Shown here piece by piece: positions 8,846 through 18,577 of a DNA stretch of 64,000 nt (position 1 is its first letter; each line of letters starts with the position of its first letter). The stretch lies in assembly GCF_021390155.1 (NCBI RefSeq), contig NZ_CP089985.1, positions 2,615,001 through 2,679,000 on the forward strand. The letters are read 5' to 3'. The DNA is from Pseudomonas sp. HN11 (GTDB lineage: Bacteria; Pseudomonadota; Gammaproteobacteria; Pseudomonadales; Pseudomonadaceae). Both the position numbers and the translations under genes were made by a program. The notes beneath the pieces were generated by a model. It did no database searches. It had not been told where the DNA came from and saw only the letters and a list, made by a program, of their open reading frames with translations.

Positions 8846-9340
8846 TCAGCGACGACGGAACAACGGCAGTGGTTCATCCGTTGCCGCCTGGTACGTCACC
8901 GAGAAATCCTTGAGGCTTTCCAGTGCTTCGTACGGGTCTTTGTCGGCGCGCAGGGCGAACGCATCGAACCCGCAACGGCGCAGGTAGAACAACTGGTCGC
9001 GCAATACGTCGCCAATCGCGCGCAGCTCACCTTTGTAGCCGTAACGGTCACGCAGCAAGCGCGCGTTAGAGTAGTTGCGGCCGTCGGTGAACGCCGGGAA
9101 GTTCAGCGCGATGACCTGAAAATGTTCCACGTCGTCACCGATCTCTTCGGCTTCTTCATCGGCGTCCAGCCACACGCCCAGGCCGCCGTCGCGGGCCTTG
9201 AGAGCATGGCCGTGTTCGCGCCACAGCGCCAATGGCACGATCAGGTCGTCGCAGTTGGAAATGCCGTCAAAGCTCGCGTCCTTGGGCAGCAGGTGCCAGG
9301 TTTCGTCGACGACTTCGTTGTTCTTAATGATTCGCTGCAT
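8846..9340 (-). CDS. DUF934 protein, sulfite-reductase-linked
   Basis: A 164-residue DUF934 family protein that follows cysI throughout Pseudomonas and other proteobacteria. ATG 9340 is selected: GGAG lies 7 nt upstream, and the start overlaps the 3' end of cysI by 17 nt, so the two are translationally coupled. Typical motifs are seen in HFQVIALNFPAFTDGRNYSNARLLRDRYGYKGELRA and RRCGFDAFALR (each shown here only in part for orientation; key features are NFP, DGR, RDR). Its biochemical role in sulfite reduction is not established. Cytoplasmic, with no signal or membrane segment. Confidence 0.88.
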   Translation of the reverse strand: MQRIIKNNEVVDETWHLLPKDASFDGISNCDDLIVPLALWREHGHALKARDGGLGVWLDADEEAEEIGDDVEHFQVIALNFPAFTDGRNYSNARLLRDRYGYKGELRAIGDVLRDQLFYLRRCGFDAFALRADKDPYEALESLKDFSVTYQAATDEPLPLFRRR

Positions 9341-10982
9341 AGACGCGCTCCTTGAACAGGTCAATGCCGATGCGCTGGTAGGTGTCGATGAAACGTTCAT
9401 CTTCGGTGCGCTGTTCGATGTACACGTCGATCAGCTTGCCGATCACCTCGGGCATGGCTTCCTGGGCGAAGGATGGGCCGAGGATCTTGCCCAGGCTCGC
9501 ATCGCGGCTGGCGCTGCCACCCAGGGACACTTGGTAGAATTCCTCGCCTTTCTTGTCCACGCCCAGGATGCCGATGTGGCCGACGTGGTGGTGACCACAG
9601 GCGTTCATGCAACCGGAGATGTTCAGGTCCAGCTCACCGATGTCGAACAGGTAGTCCAGGTCGTCGAAGCGGCGCTGGATCGATTCGGCGATCGGGATTG
9701 ACTTGGCGTTGGCCAGGGAGCAGAAATCGCCGCCTGGGCAGCAGATGATGTCGGTCAGCAGGCCGATGTTCGGTGTGGCGAAACCGCCTTCGCGCAGCTC
9801 GCCCCACAGCGTGAACAGTTGGCTCTGCTCAACGTCCGCGAGGATGATGTTCTGCTCGTGGGAGGTACGCAGTTGGCCAAAACTGTAGCGCTCGGCCAGG
9901 TCGGCGACGGCGTCCAGCTGCTTGTCAGTGATATCGCCTGGGGCAACGCCGGTCGGTTTCAGCGACAGGGTCACCGCCACATAGCCTGGCTTCTTGTGCG
10001 CCAGGGTGTTGCGCACGCGCCAGCGGGCGAAACCGGGGTGTTCTTTGTCCAGCGCTGCGAGTTCGGCGTCTTGATTGCTCAGGGCCTTGTACTCAGGGTC
10101 GACGAAGTGTTTGGCCACGCGATGCACTTCGGCTTCGGTCAGGGTGGTCTGGCCGCCGCGCAGGTGTTCCATCTCGGCTTCGACTTTCTGGGCGAACACC
10201 TCAGGCGTCAGCGCCTTGACCAGGATCTTGATCCGGGCCTTGTACTTGTTATCACGACGGCCATAGCGGTTGTAGACCCGCAGGATCGCGTCGAGGTAGC
10301 TCAACAGGTCCTGCCATGGCAGGAACTCGTTGATGAAGGCACCGACCACCGGCGTACGGCCGAGGCCGCCACCGACCAGTACGCGGAAACCCAGCTCGCC
10401 GGCTTCGTTATGCACCGGCTCCAGGCCGATGTCGTGCACTTCGATGGCGGCACGGTCCGAGGTCGAGCCATTGATGGCGATCTTGAACTTGCGCGGCAGG
10501 TAGGCGAATTCTGGGTGGAAGGTGGTCCATTGACGGACGATTTCGCACCAGGGGCGCGGGTCGATCAGTTCGTCAGCGGCCACGCCGGCGAATTGGTCGG
10601 TCGTCACATTGCGCAGGCAGTTACCGCTGGTCTGAATGGCGTGCATCTGCACGGTGGCCAGTTCAGCCAGGATGTCCGGCACATCTTCCAGCGCCGGCCA
10701 GTTGAACTGGACGTTCTGGCGGGTACTGATGTGGGCGTAGCCTTTGTCGAAGTCCCGGGCAATCTTGGCCATCATGCGCGTCTGGCGCGACGTCAGTTGG
10801 CCATAGGGCACGGCTACCCGCAGCATCGGCGCAAAGCGCTGAACATAAAGGCCATTTTGCAGGCGCAGAGGGCGGAACTCTTCTTCGCTCAGTTCACCTG
10901 CTAAGTAGCGTCGGGTCTGATCACGGAACTGCTTGACGCGGTCCTCGATGATGCGCTGATCGTATTCGTCGTATACGTACAT
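9324..10982 (-). CDS. cysI: Sulfite reductase, siroheme/4Fe-4S hemoprotein subunit
   Basis: A 552-residue assimilatory sulfite reductase, six-electron reduction of sulfite to sulfide for cysteine synthesis. Two ferredoxin-like half-domains alternate with two siroheme-binding halves. The cysteine ligands of the coupled 4Fe-4S/siroheme centre are seen in IICCPGGDFCSL and SGCMNACGHHH. ISTRQNVQFNW and TSGNCLRNVTTDQ are conserved elements of the first half. ATG 10982 has AGGA upstream; the longer frame adds an implausible arginine-rich leader and is rejected. The DUF934 gene overlaps its end. No CysJ-like flavoprotein lies next to it, as is usual in Pseudomonas. Confidence 0.93.
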   Translation of the reverse strand: MYVYDEYDQRIIEDRVKQFRDQTRRYLAGELSEEEFRPLRLQNGLYVQRFAPMLRVAVPYGQLTSRQTRMMAKIARDFDKGYAHISTRQNVQFNWPALEDVPDILAELATVQMHAIQTSGNCLRNVTTDQFAGVAADELIDPRPWCEIVRQWTTFHPEFAYLPRKFKIAINGSTSDRAAIEVHDIGLEPVHNEAGELGFRVLVGGGLGRTPVVGAFINEFLPWQDLLSYLDAILRVYNRYGRRDNKYKARIKILVKALTPEVFAQKVEAEMEHLRGGQTTLTEAEVHRVAKHFVDPEYKALSNQDAELAALDKEHPGFARWRVRNTLAHKKPGYVAVTLSLKPTGVAPGDITDKQLDAVADLAERYSFGQLRTSHEQNIILADVEQSQLFTLWGELREGGFATPNIGLLTDIICCPGGDFCSLANAKSIPIAESIQRRFDDLDYLFDIGELDLNISGCMNACGHHHVGHIGILGVDKKGEEFYQVSLGGSASRDASLGKILGPSFAQEAMPEVIGKLIDVYIEQRTEDERFIDTYQRIGIDLFKERVYAANH

Positions 10983-11215
10983 ATAGGTCCTGTTCTCGGC
11001 AAATCTGCGCGCACGGCCGCGCACTCCCAACGGAGCCGGCGCACGATACCAGTTTGCGTTTATGCGCAAAAGTGATGTTTGAGTATATGCAAATAACCAA
11101 AATGACTAATGAGAACGGTTATCGCGATATCCACATTTGTCATGCGGGCAATCGTCGACTTTACTGTGATCGTGTTTAACCGTTATCACCTACAAAACCG
11201 ACAAGAGGCGATGCG

Positions 11216-11329
11216 ATGAGCAATTCGACAAAAGCCCGTAAACCCGACAGTACTGTTGATGCCTGGGCGATTCTGTTCCTGATCATCCTAGTGGTGGGAA
11301 CCGCCGTGTTCTGGGTGAGCCATCAGTAG
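11216..11329 (+). CDS. 37-residue single-pass membrane protein
   Basis: A short gene encoding MSNSTKARKPDSTVDAWAIL... then a hydrophobic segment of about 18 residues (about 17-34) and a short WVSHQ tail. A good AAGAGG ribosome-binding site lies 7 nt upstream of ATG 11216, and the positively charged N-terminus predicts cytoplasmic N-in topology. It sits divergent from cysI across about 230 bp. The codon pattern and architecture support a real gene, but the function is unknown. Confidence 0.75.
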   Translation: MSNSTKARKPDSTVDAWAILFLIILVVGTAVFWVSHQ

Positions 11330-11361
11330 GAAGAGGGCGTTTGAATGTCCACCGCGTGACC

Positions 11362-11390
11362 CAGGTGGGAGGGATCGTCCCTCCCGCCTG
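11362..11390. terminator. Hairpin after the 37-residue gene
   Basis: CAGG-T-GGGAGGGA pairs with TCCCTCCC-G-CCTG around a TCG loop, a 13-bp stem with one G-T wobble. The following T-rich run is weak (TTGATTGGG), so termination may be partial. Confidence 0.6.
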
Positions 11391-11485
11391 TTGATTGGGT
11401 TCACGGGCCCATTGAATATTTGCTTACCTCAAGTGCACGGGCCGACTTTGATGTGATGGCCGCTCCATTATCAAGGAGCGCCACC

Positions 11486-14400
11486 ATGACCGAAACGCCA
11501 CTGCCCAACCTGCCCGCGGCAGTTAAACCCCGCCCTGCCAGCAAGAGCATTCACCATACGTTTCTGAAGAAGACGATTCCGCCCTGGCTGACCGGCCTGC
11601 CTGCGCCGCACTTGAGTGCGCTGAAAGCAACGCCGACCGTCATGCCGGTCTGGTACAAAAACGCCACACCGTCCCAGCGCGAGGCATTGCACACCGCAAA
11701 CATCGCCAGTGCCACTTCACTGGCGGTTCTGGACAAGGAGATGGCGGGCTTCAATGATATCGAAGCGTTTGCCAAGCCGCTGCTGGTCGAGGCGCTCAAG
11801 GCTCAATACAAGGTCACGCTGGACGTCGAAAAAACCTACCTGTGCTTAAGAAGGCCGTTGGAAATGGGCACCCTCGGCATTGAGGTTTCATCGTTTGAAG
11901 TGTTGAAACTGCCGTTGTTACAGGCCGCACTTCACAACTTTGAAGCGTCCGAGTGCGAGGCTGGAGCGTTCCACCTCACCTCCGGATTCGTCGTCGAATC
12001 GGCTGTGCCGGGCGAGTATGAGCCCCTTGCCACAACGTTGACAGTGGCGCAGTTCACCGGGCTGTGCCGCACGCTTGACATGGGTGCCCAATACCAGACC
12101 TACCTCAAGGGGTATTTTCGCCCAGCGGACGCAGCGGCCGACCAGGCACACCGGCACACATTCATCAACGCCCAGAAGGATGCGCTACGTGCAGCGGCCG
12201 AGTTGGCGTTGCTGAAAAAAGACATCCTGCCGGCTGATCACGCCATGATTCTGTCTGTTATCAATGGCGAGGTTCATCCGACGTTGGGTGGACGCCCCGT
12301 GTGGTTTCGCGACCTGGGCCTGATGAAGCACAGACTGACTGGCTGTGTGGTTTTCAGCATTTGTGAAAAATATCGGTATTCCGATGACTTGATTCTGTAT
12401 GTGCCGAACGACCCGGAGCATCCACTCAAGCGCTATACCTATGCGCAGATGGGCGCGGAGCTCAAGCGTCAGTTCACCGACCGCAAGTCAATTGCCGCTG
12501 ATGGCAGTGGGCTGAACGCGTACCAGCGGTTCTTCAGCCGGTTTGTGGCGTACGCTGACCGTCCGGATTATTTCAGCCAACTCACCGAAGCGGCGCCTGA
12601 TACCGATCACAGTCGCAGAGCGGGCAAGTACGGCGCGCTGCTCAATGAGCTGTTGCGCGGGCTCAATCCCTTTCTCGGTTTCCGGCGACTGCCGCCCGAG
12701 GCGCCGTCCAAGCGGGTGGCTATCGATAACCCGTACTTGGGCACCCGTTCGCTGTCCCGGCCCGGTCACGGAATGTGGGCGGAAAACATCGATCTGTGGG
12801 GCTATTTGTATGAGCGCCACCGTGACCAGCTTATCGCCGACGCCGCGAGCCATGCCGTGCCTACGGCCGATGTCGATGCGCGGGTGCGTTCGCGCAAGTT
12901 GGCGGCGCTGTTGAATATCGGCATGTTGGTGTTGACGGCCTTTGCAATGTGGGTCCCGATGCTGGGCGAGGTCATGCTCGCCGTGATGGCATTCCAATTG
13001 TTGTACCTGACGTTCGAAGGGGTGGTCGAGTGGAGTGAGGGCGACCGCAGGGCGGCCAAGGCGCACTTGATCGAGGTTGGGGAGAATCTGGCACTGATTG
13101 CGTTGACCGCTGGTGTGGGCAAAGCGTTTGGCAAGCTGACGGCAGTCAAGGCCGAGCCGGTCATCGAGGGGCTGGACCCGGTCACGCTGCCCAATGGCGA
13201 AGTGCGCCTGTGGAAACCCGACTTGATACCCTATGAAAGCGACGTTCGGTTGAGCGACGACCTCAAGCCCAATGCGTTCGGTGAGTACGAGGTCGATGGC
13301 AAAAGCTACGTGCGCCTGGGTAACAAGCTATACCGCAAGCAGTTCGATCCCCAACTCAAGAAATGGCGGTTGCAGCACCCCACGGATGCCGACGCTTACC
13401 AACCGATTCTGGACCACAATGGCCAGGGCGCGTGGCGACACACGCTGGAGCGGCCCTTGCAGTGGGACCATGCCACGCTGCTCAAGCGTCTGGGGCATGC
13501 CACCGACGGGTTGGATGATGCGGCAGTGGACAGCGCCGCCAAGGTCAGCGGCGTGGACGACGCTGTACTGCGCAGAATGCACACCGATTCTCTGCCCATG
13601 CCTTCGGCTTTAGTCGACACGTTGCGTCAGTTTAAAGTCGACCGCCAACTCACTGACCTGCTAGAGCAGGTGCGTCTCGGTACCCCGGTGCCAGACAATC
13701 GCTACAACTACACGCTGCCGGAAGTTATCAGCATGCCGCGCTGGCCGCGTGGCCGGGTGATTGATGTGTTTGATGATGCAACCTTTGCAGGGCCGTCTAC
13801 GCGTTATGGCGAGGCCTCTACGCCGGCCAAGCCAGTGATCAGAATCGCCCGTGGGGATATCTCTTCAGGGAAGCTGGCGCAACGGGTATTGGCAAATCTG
13901 GAGGAAGGGGAAATTATCAGTTTGCTCGGGTCCCAGGGGGCACGGGTTGCGGCCCAGCGTGAGGCTGTTTTCCGCCGACAATTGGCTGATCACCTGACGG
14001 CAAACAACACATCATTGTTTGACAGCATGCTTGTAGGCGAGCGGCTGTCCACCCCACAGACCACTGGCACGCAAGCGTTGCAGAGAGTTTTCCCCAGCCT
14101 GCCGACAGAAGCCGCCTACGAGGTATTGACCGAGGCTACACCGGCGGAGCAGGTGCAAATGGCTCGGCCTGCGACGCCTCCTGCCGCACTGCTGCTCAAG
14201 GCACGTGTGAAGGCGCGGCTGGCCCGGCTGAATCGGGCATTGGCCGGGCTGTATCTGCCCAATGCGGCATCATCCGACAGCTACTGCCTGGCGCTACACG
14301 CGCTGGAAAAGTTGCCGAGCTGGCCGCCAGACATGCGCCTGGAGGTGCGGCAGGGGAACGTGCGTGGCAGGCTGCTGGACAGTATCGGCAGCGAGTCGGC

Positions 14401-17400
14401 CGAAGAGGTTAAATACCTGGTCAAAAATACCCACGGCCAGTTTGGTAGCCAACAGTTTCAGGCCTTCGATCAGCAGGGTAATGCTCTGAACAGTGTTCCC
14501 ATTCAAGGCGATAACTTCTTTGCCTCGATCATGCATGCTCTGCCGGATCATGCTCGTACCCGGTTGGGCGTGCCGCAGGTGGAGCAAACAGCTCAGTTGC
14601 AGAGCTTGGTGAGCGACTATGCGACGGCGAATCGTGAGCTGATGATGCAAGCGCTTGTGCCTGAGTGGAAACCTTCGCGATTCAAAACACCGACTCGCAT
14701 GAGGGATGGACAGGTCGGCTATCCATTGAGCGGAGATGGAAGCGGCGCACAAGATCTGGCTGATCAGGCATTGGCGGGCCGGGTGCGCGATGTTTATTCG
14801 AACTTGACTGATTCACAGGCGTTGGAATTTGTGCGAATGCGTCGGCTCGCAGGGAGTACTGACCAGCAGATTTATCATTTGCTGGAGAACCGGGGCAGAG
14901 AGTTTGAAGGCCTGCGTTCGGCGTTGGCTACCTGGACCCGAGGTGATCCCTCGCCGCCAGGCTGGTCGCCCCTGCCTCGCCGACAGAATTTCATGGATCG
15001 GATTATCGCCACCTGGAGAGCTGGGATGAATCGTGATCTGGACCTGACCGAGGGGAATGGTTTTCTGGACTTATGGGGGGCGGGCCCTTTGCCAGCGATG
15101 GCTGCGGACTTTTCTCATGTGCGTGCACTGTCAATAGGCAGTTCCCAGATCAACGATGCGGCCCTGTGGCAAGCGTTCAGTCACCTTAGAGGTCTCAGGG
15201 TATCTGTCGCCAGCGCAGACATGCCGGCTCTGGCCGGAGAACTGGCCGGTTGGAACCCCATTACCGAGCTGCACCTTGATCTGCCACGGGGTGCGGACGC
15301 TTCAGCGGCATTGACCCAGGCCCTGCAGGGCATGACCCAGTTGGAGTCGTTGAGTCTCGCCGGCCGGCCGCCGGTGCTGGATTACAGCGTATTCACCCGT
15401 TTGCGCACGTTGCGTTTATCTGGCGGAGAAGGAACGTGGCCGACAGGAATTGAGACGCTTGACAGGCTTGAGTCCGTGAATCTTGTCGGTCTTGAGCTGC
15501 GCTCACTCCCCGACGCACTGTTCAGCGGACACGAAGCGTTGTGGCGCCGGTTGGGGGTGAATTGGGGGGCGCTGGAGCGTCAGTCGTTCATGAGAGCGTT
15601 CGACTATGTGCACGAAAACCCCGCTCATCTGGTAGATGAGGCGGCAATGGTGGAAGGGTACTGTGGGGCGCGCCTTCAAGAAATGTTGCCGCAGTCGGAC
15701 CTTTGGCCGGCGACTCGCGCCGTTGCAGTGCTCGCACGCCAAGGGTTGGCAGGACGGGCAATGTTGGAGGCGGTCGAAGCGTTGCAGGATGAGTACCGCA
15801 CCTTGGATACGACGCTGCAGCAGTGGGAGAGCCGCGAAGGTGTGCTGGTCGAGGGAGAGCAAATGTCCTTGAGTGCCCGTAGGCAACTGGCTGACAGAAT
15901 TCGTACCTGCTGGCGCAACGCCCTGGCGGCCCGGTATGCGCCAGACGAGCCTGTCGCAGGTCCGTTCAGGGCGCCTGAGCAGCCAGCGGACCAGACCCTG
16001 TCTCTCGCCGGGTGGGGGGAGCCGGGAAATTTGCCTGTGTTAGGCGATATCGTCTTCCCTCACATACGCCGCCTGGACTTGTCAGGCGCAAGGTTGACGG
16101 TCACGCAGCTGGAGGCGTTTCTGGGCCGCTTTCCTCAACTCAATGAGCTGGATTTGAGGGGGAACCGTCTGACTGAATTGCCATCGTCCATCGAGGCGGT
16201 AGGTCAGCTCGCTGAGCTGAATCTGTCCGATAACATGCTGACGATCACTGCCGCGACTCAGGCTCGCTTGAACCGCCTGACTTCTTTGCAGAGGTTGGAC
16301 TTGTCGGGAAATCGCCTCGGTAGCCTGGATGTGAGTTCACTGAGAGATCTCGTGTCTTTGAATGTGGGGAGTACCCAGATCAGCGCATGGCCCGAGGGTG
16401 CGCTGACGTTGCCGAGGCTTGGCTTCCTGGATATGAGCGCAAGCGCGATCACTGACATTCCCGATGCGGCGTTGACGGGGCACGAGGTCTTGCTGGCAGG
16501 CACTTCGTTGCGTGGTTGCAGGTTAAGCCCGGAGGGCATGGCCAAGGTACAAGCTTTCGCACGTAGCACAGAGCCTGGAACGCCTTATGCGAGCATGTTT
16601 GGCCGGCCACTGGGCATTGACCGAGCGGTGCTGGCCGAAGGGCGCACGGGAGGTGATCCCATGTTCTTCCCCGTAGAGGTCTCCGAACGACCGGACCTGT
16701 TGTTGCCGTTGCCTTTGACTGCGGAGTCTGCGCGAACGTCCCTGACCTCAGCCGAGCGGCTGCAGCATCTTGATCCGCAATTGAGTGTGGACCAGGCCGG
16801 GACGCGAATAGACGCATGGCTTGCACAGGACGCAGGTGCCGCGCAGATTGAAAAGGCCCTTGAGCGGTGGGAAGCGCAATACAACCAATTGATCCAACGC
16901 TTCAATAGCTGGATCGACGTGCCAGCAGTGCGTAACCGTAATGAATGGGTAAATGCGACCGACCGTCGCCGGGCTGCCGATCGGCTGCTGGCTTGCTGGC
17001 GGGAAACACTGCATGAGGTGCCGCTGCATGAGCGCGCCAGCAGCCACTATCAGGTCAACTTGAGCGGCCTGATCCTGGGGGATTTGCCGGACCTGTCGGT
17101 TACTTTTTCCCATGTCCGTGCATTGGACTTGAGTGGCGTGCGGCTCACGACCGAGTCTCAGCAGTTTCTGAGCGCATTCCCACGTTTGAACAGCCTGAAC
17201 CTCAGTGGCAACAGGCTGGGTGTGCTACCCGAAAACGTGACGAACCTTAACGAACTGACTCACTTGATGCTCAATGATAATGCGTTGGTGGACAGCGAGA
17301 CCTTGCAAAACCGCCTGCGCTCCTTGCCACGTTTGCAAACGCTGGAGCTGGGGAGGAATAACCTCAGTACATTTGACATGAGCGGTCTTGATCACTTGCA

Positions 17401-18577
17401 GCGTCTGGATCTGAGTGACAACCGCCTGGAGCAGTGGCCGGAGGGTGTGCTGGAAGCGCCTGCGTTGACCACCCTTGATCTGAGAAGTAATCGGATCGAG
17501 ACAATTCCTTCCAATGCCCTTGAACCGGAACATGCGGCCTTGATGGAGGGCATCGACTTATCCGACAACCTATTGACGCATCAGGAGTGCGTCAGACTCA
17601 GTGAATATCTAAGCGACACCGGGCGAGGGCTGGGCTTCACCGCCGAAGAGATTGACCGCGTTCTTGCGGGGTATGGCGATGTGCTTTCTGAGGAAGAGGG
17701 CGCGGATGCCCACCCTGAGCAGGAGTCTGCGCAGCAGCAAAAAGACCGCTGGTTTAACGACGTCGCCGCAGACTCGGAGAAACACCGGATATGGGACTCC
17801 CTCATGGACGAAGACAGCACCGGTGATTTTGCCTACATCCTATCGCAACTGCGTCATACACGGGACTTCACTCAGAGCCGCGCCCGCCTTACAGCGCGGG
17901 TCTGGGCAGTGCTGGAGGGGGCCTATGCCGATGAAGCGCTGCGCGAGCGGTTGATGGCTATCGCCCAGGCCTCCAGGCACACCGTCACCTGTGGAGACGG
18001 CCGTATCCTGTTGTTCAATGCGCTTGAAGTCGAGGTGTACGAGTTCAATGCATTAAAAGGTATTGAACCCACTCAGAGGGGCCACGTGATATTGAGGTTG
18101 TCCAGGAGTCTGTTCCGCCTGGCCCAGTTGGAAACGATCGCTGGCGAACGCATTCGGCTCAACCCTCATCTAGACCCGGCGGAAATTCGCCTGAACTATC
18201 GAATCGAGTTGGCCTCGCGTTTGGGGCTGCCGCCGCAACCCGAAAGCATGATCTACAGAAACTTGTCCGGACTGAGGCAAACCGATCTGGATGCAGCTTA
18301 TGCGCAGGTCCTTCAGCAGGAGCAGACGCCAGCATTCATCGAGCAACTGAACGCACGCCCGTACTGGAAAGAGTACTTGCAGCAACGATATCCCGACGAA
18401 TTCGCCGAGGTGCAAAAGACTCTCGACGGTAAAGTCGAGGATCTGGATGAAGAGTTCTGCGAAATTACCCCAGCGTATCTCGAACGGTACAACGTGTTGT
18501 TCAGGGCCTACGAGGATGAACTCAAGGCCTTGATGAGGAGGCTGTCCGAGCAGGAGGTCGCTACCCTGGGTGACTAA
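11486..18577 (+). CDS. Giant LRR protein with C-terminal NEL-type E3 ubiquitin ligase domain
   Basis: A 2363-residue protein. The start is ATG 11486 (MTETPLPNLP), with AAGGAG 8 nt upstream; the open frame to 11420 lacks a ribosome-binding site. In order: an N-terminal region of about 450 residues of the DUF6543/dermonecrotic-toxin-like type, a hydrophobic helical pair (about 475-525, IGMLVLTAFAMWVPMLGEVM), a long middle region, then three blocks of leucine-rich repeats (about 1190-1360, 1515-1690, 1865-2040), each preceded by a helical linker ending in an ADRxxxCWR-like motif. The last about 270 residues match the NEL domain of IpaH/SspH ligases, with the catalytic CxD motif as CGD (Cys2169) in HTVTCGDGRILLFNALEV. 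IpaH/SspH proteins transfer ubiquitin to host proteins and are about 550-800 residues, so this is three to four times larger. No secretion signal is visible, and no secretion or chaperone gene is adjacent. A eukaryotic target (host, amoeba or insect) is inferred. Confidence 0.88.
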   Translation: MTETPLPNLPAAVKPRPASKSIHHTFLKKTIPPWLTGLPAPHLSALKATPTVMPVWYKNATPSQREALHTANIASATSLAVLDKEMAGFNDIEAFAKPLLVEALKAQYKVTLDVEKTYLCLRRPLEMGTLGIEVSSFEVLKLPLLQAALHNFEASECEAGAFHLTSGFVVESAVPGEYEPLATTLTVAQFTGLCRTLDMGAQYQTYLKGYFRPADAAADQAHRHTFINAQKDALRAAAELALLKKDILPADHAMILSVINGEVHPTLGGRPVWFRDLGLMKHRLTGCVVFSICEKYRYSDDLILYVPNDPEHPLKRYTYAQMGAELKRQFTDRKSIAADGSGLNAYQRFFSRFVAYADRPDYFSQLTEAAPDTDHSRRAGKYGALLNELLRGLNPFLGFRRLPPEAPSKRVAIDNPYLGTRSLSRPGHGMWAENIDLWGYLYERHRDQLIADAASHAVPTADVDARVRSRKLAALLNIGMLVLTAFAMWVPMLGEVMLAVMAFQLLYLTFEGVVEWSEGDRRAAKAHLIEVGENLALIALTAGVGKAFGKLTAVKAEPVIEGLDPVTLPNGEVRLWKPDLIPYESDVRLSDDLKPNAFGEYEVDGKSYVRLGNKLYRKQFDPQLKKWRLQHPTDADAYQPILDHNGQGAWRHTLERPLQWDHATLLKRLGHATDGLDDAAVDSAAKVSGVDDAVLRRMHTDSLPMPSALVDTLRQFKVDRQLTDLLEQVRLGTPVPDNRYNYTLPEVISMPRWPRGRVIDVFDDATFAGPSTRYGEASTPAKPVIRIARGDISSGKLAQRVLANLEEGEIISLLGSQGARVAAQREAVFRRQLADHLTANNTSLFDSMLVGERLSTPQTTGTQALQRVFPSLPTEAAYEVLTEATPAEQVQMARPATPPAALLLKARVKARLARLNRALAGLYLPNAASSDSYCLALHALEKLPSWPPDMRLEVRQGNVRGRLLDSIGSESAEEVKYLVKNTHGQFGSQQFQAFDQQGNALNSVPIQGDNFFASIMHALPDHARTRLGVPQVEQTAQLQSLVSDYATANRELMMQALVPEWKPSRFKTPTRMRDGQVGYPLSGDGSGAQDLADQALAGRVRDVYSNLTDSQALEFVRMRRLAGSTDQQIYHLLENRGREFEGLRSALATWTRGDPSPPGWSPLPRRQNFMDRIIATWRAGMNRDLDLTEGNGFLDLWGAGPLPAMAADFSHVRALSIGSSQINDAALWQAFSHLRGLRVSVASADMPALAGELAGWNPITELHLDLPRGADASAALTQALQGMTQLESLSLAGRPPVLDYSVFTRLRTLRLSGGEGTWPTGIETLDRLESVNLVGLELRSLPDALFSGHEALWRRLGVNWGALERQSFMRAFDYVHENPAHLVDEAAMVEGYCGARLQEMLPQSDLWPATRAVAVLARQGLAGRAMLEAVEALQDEYRTLDTTLQQWESREGVLVEGEQMSLSARRQLADRIRTCWRNALAARYAPDEPVAGPFRAPEQPADQTLSLAGWGEPGNLPVLGDIVFPHIRRLDLSGARLTVTQLEAFLGRFPQLNELDLRGNRLTELPSSIEAVGQLAELNLSDNMLTITAATQARLNRLTSLQRLDLSGNRLGSLDVSSLRDLVSLNVGSTQISAWPEGALTLPRLGFLDMSASAITDIPDAALTGHEVLLAGTSLRGCRLSPEGMAKVQAFARSTEPGTPYASMFGRPLGIDRAVLAEGRTGGDPMFFPVEVSERPDLLLPLPLTAESARTSLTSAERLQHLDPQLSVDQAGTRIDAWLAQDAGAAQIEKALERWEAQYNQLIQRFNSWIDVPAVRNRNEWVNATDRRRAADRLLACWRETLHEVPLHERASSHYQVNLSGLILGDLPDLSVTFSHVRALDLSGVRLTTESQQFLSAFPRLNSLNLSGNRLGVLPENVTNLNELTHLMLNDNALVDSETLQNRLRSLPRLQTLELGRNNLSTFDMSGLDHLQRLDLSDNRLEQWPEGVLEAPALTTLDLRSNRIETIPSNALEPEHAALMEGIDLSDNLLTHQECVRLSEYLSDTGRGLGFTAEEIDRVLAGYGDVLSEEEGADAHPEQESAQQQKDRWFNDVAADSEKHRIWDSLMDEDSTGDFAYILSQLRHTRDFTQSRARLTARVWAVLEGAYADEALRERLMAIAQASRHTVTCGDGRILLFNALEVEVYEFNALKGIEPTQRGHVILRLSRSLFRLAQLETIAGERIRLNPHLDPAEIRLNYRIELASRLGLPPQPESMIYRNLSGLRQTDLDAAYAQVLQQEQTPAFIEQLNARPYWKEYLQQRYPDEFAEVQKTLDGKVEDLDEEFCEITPAYLERYNVLFRAYEDELKALMRRLSEQEVATLGD

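Noticed and set aside
11110..11186. Inverted repeat AACGGTTA/TAACCGTT upstream of cysI
   Set aside because: Only 8 bp with a loop of more than 50 nt, so it is likely chance; not strong enough to call an operator.
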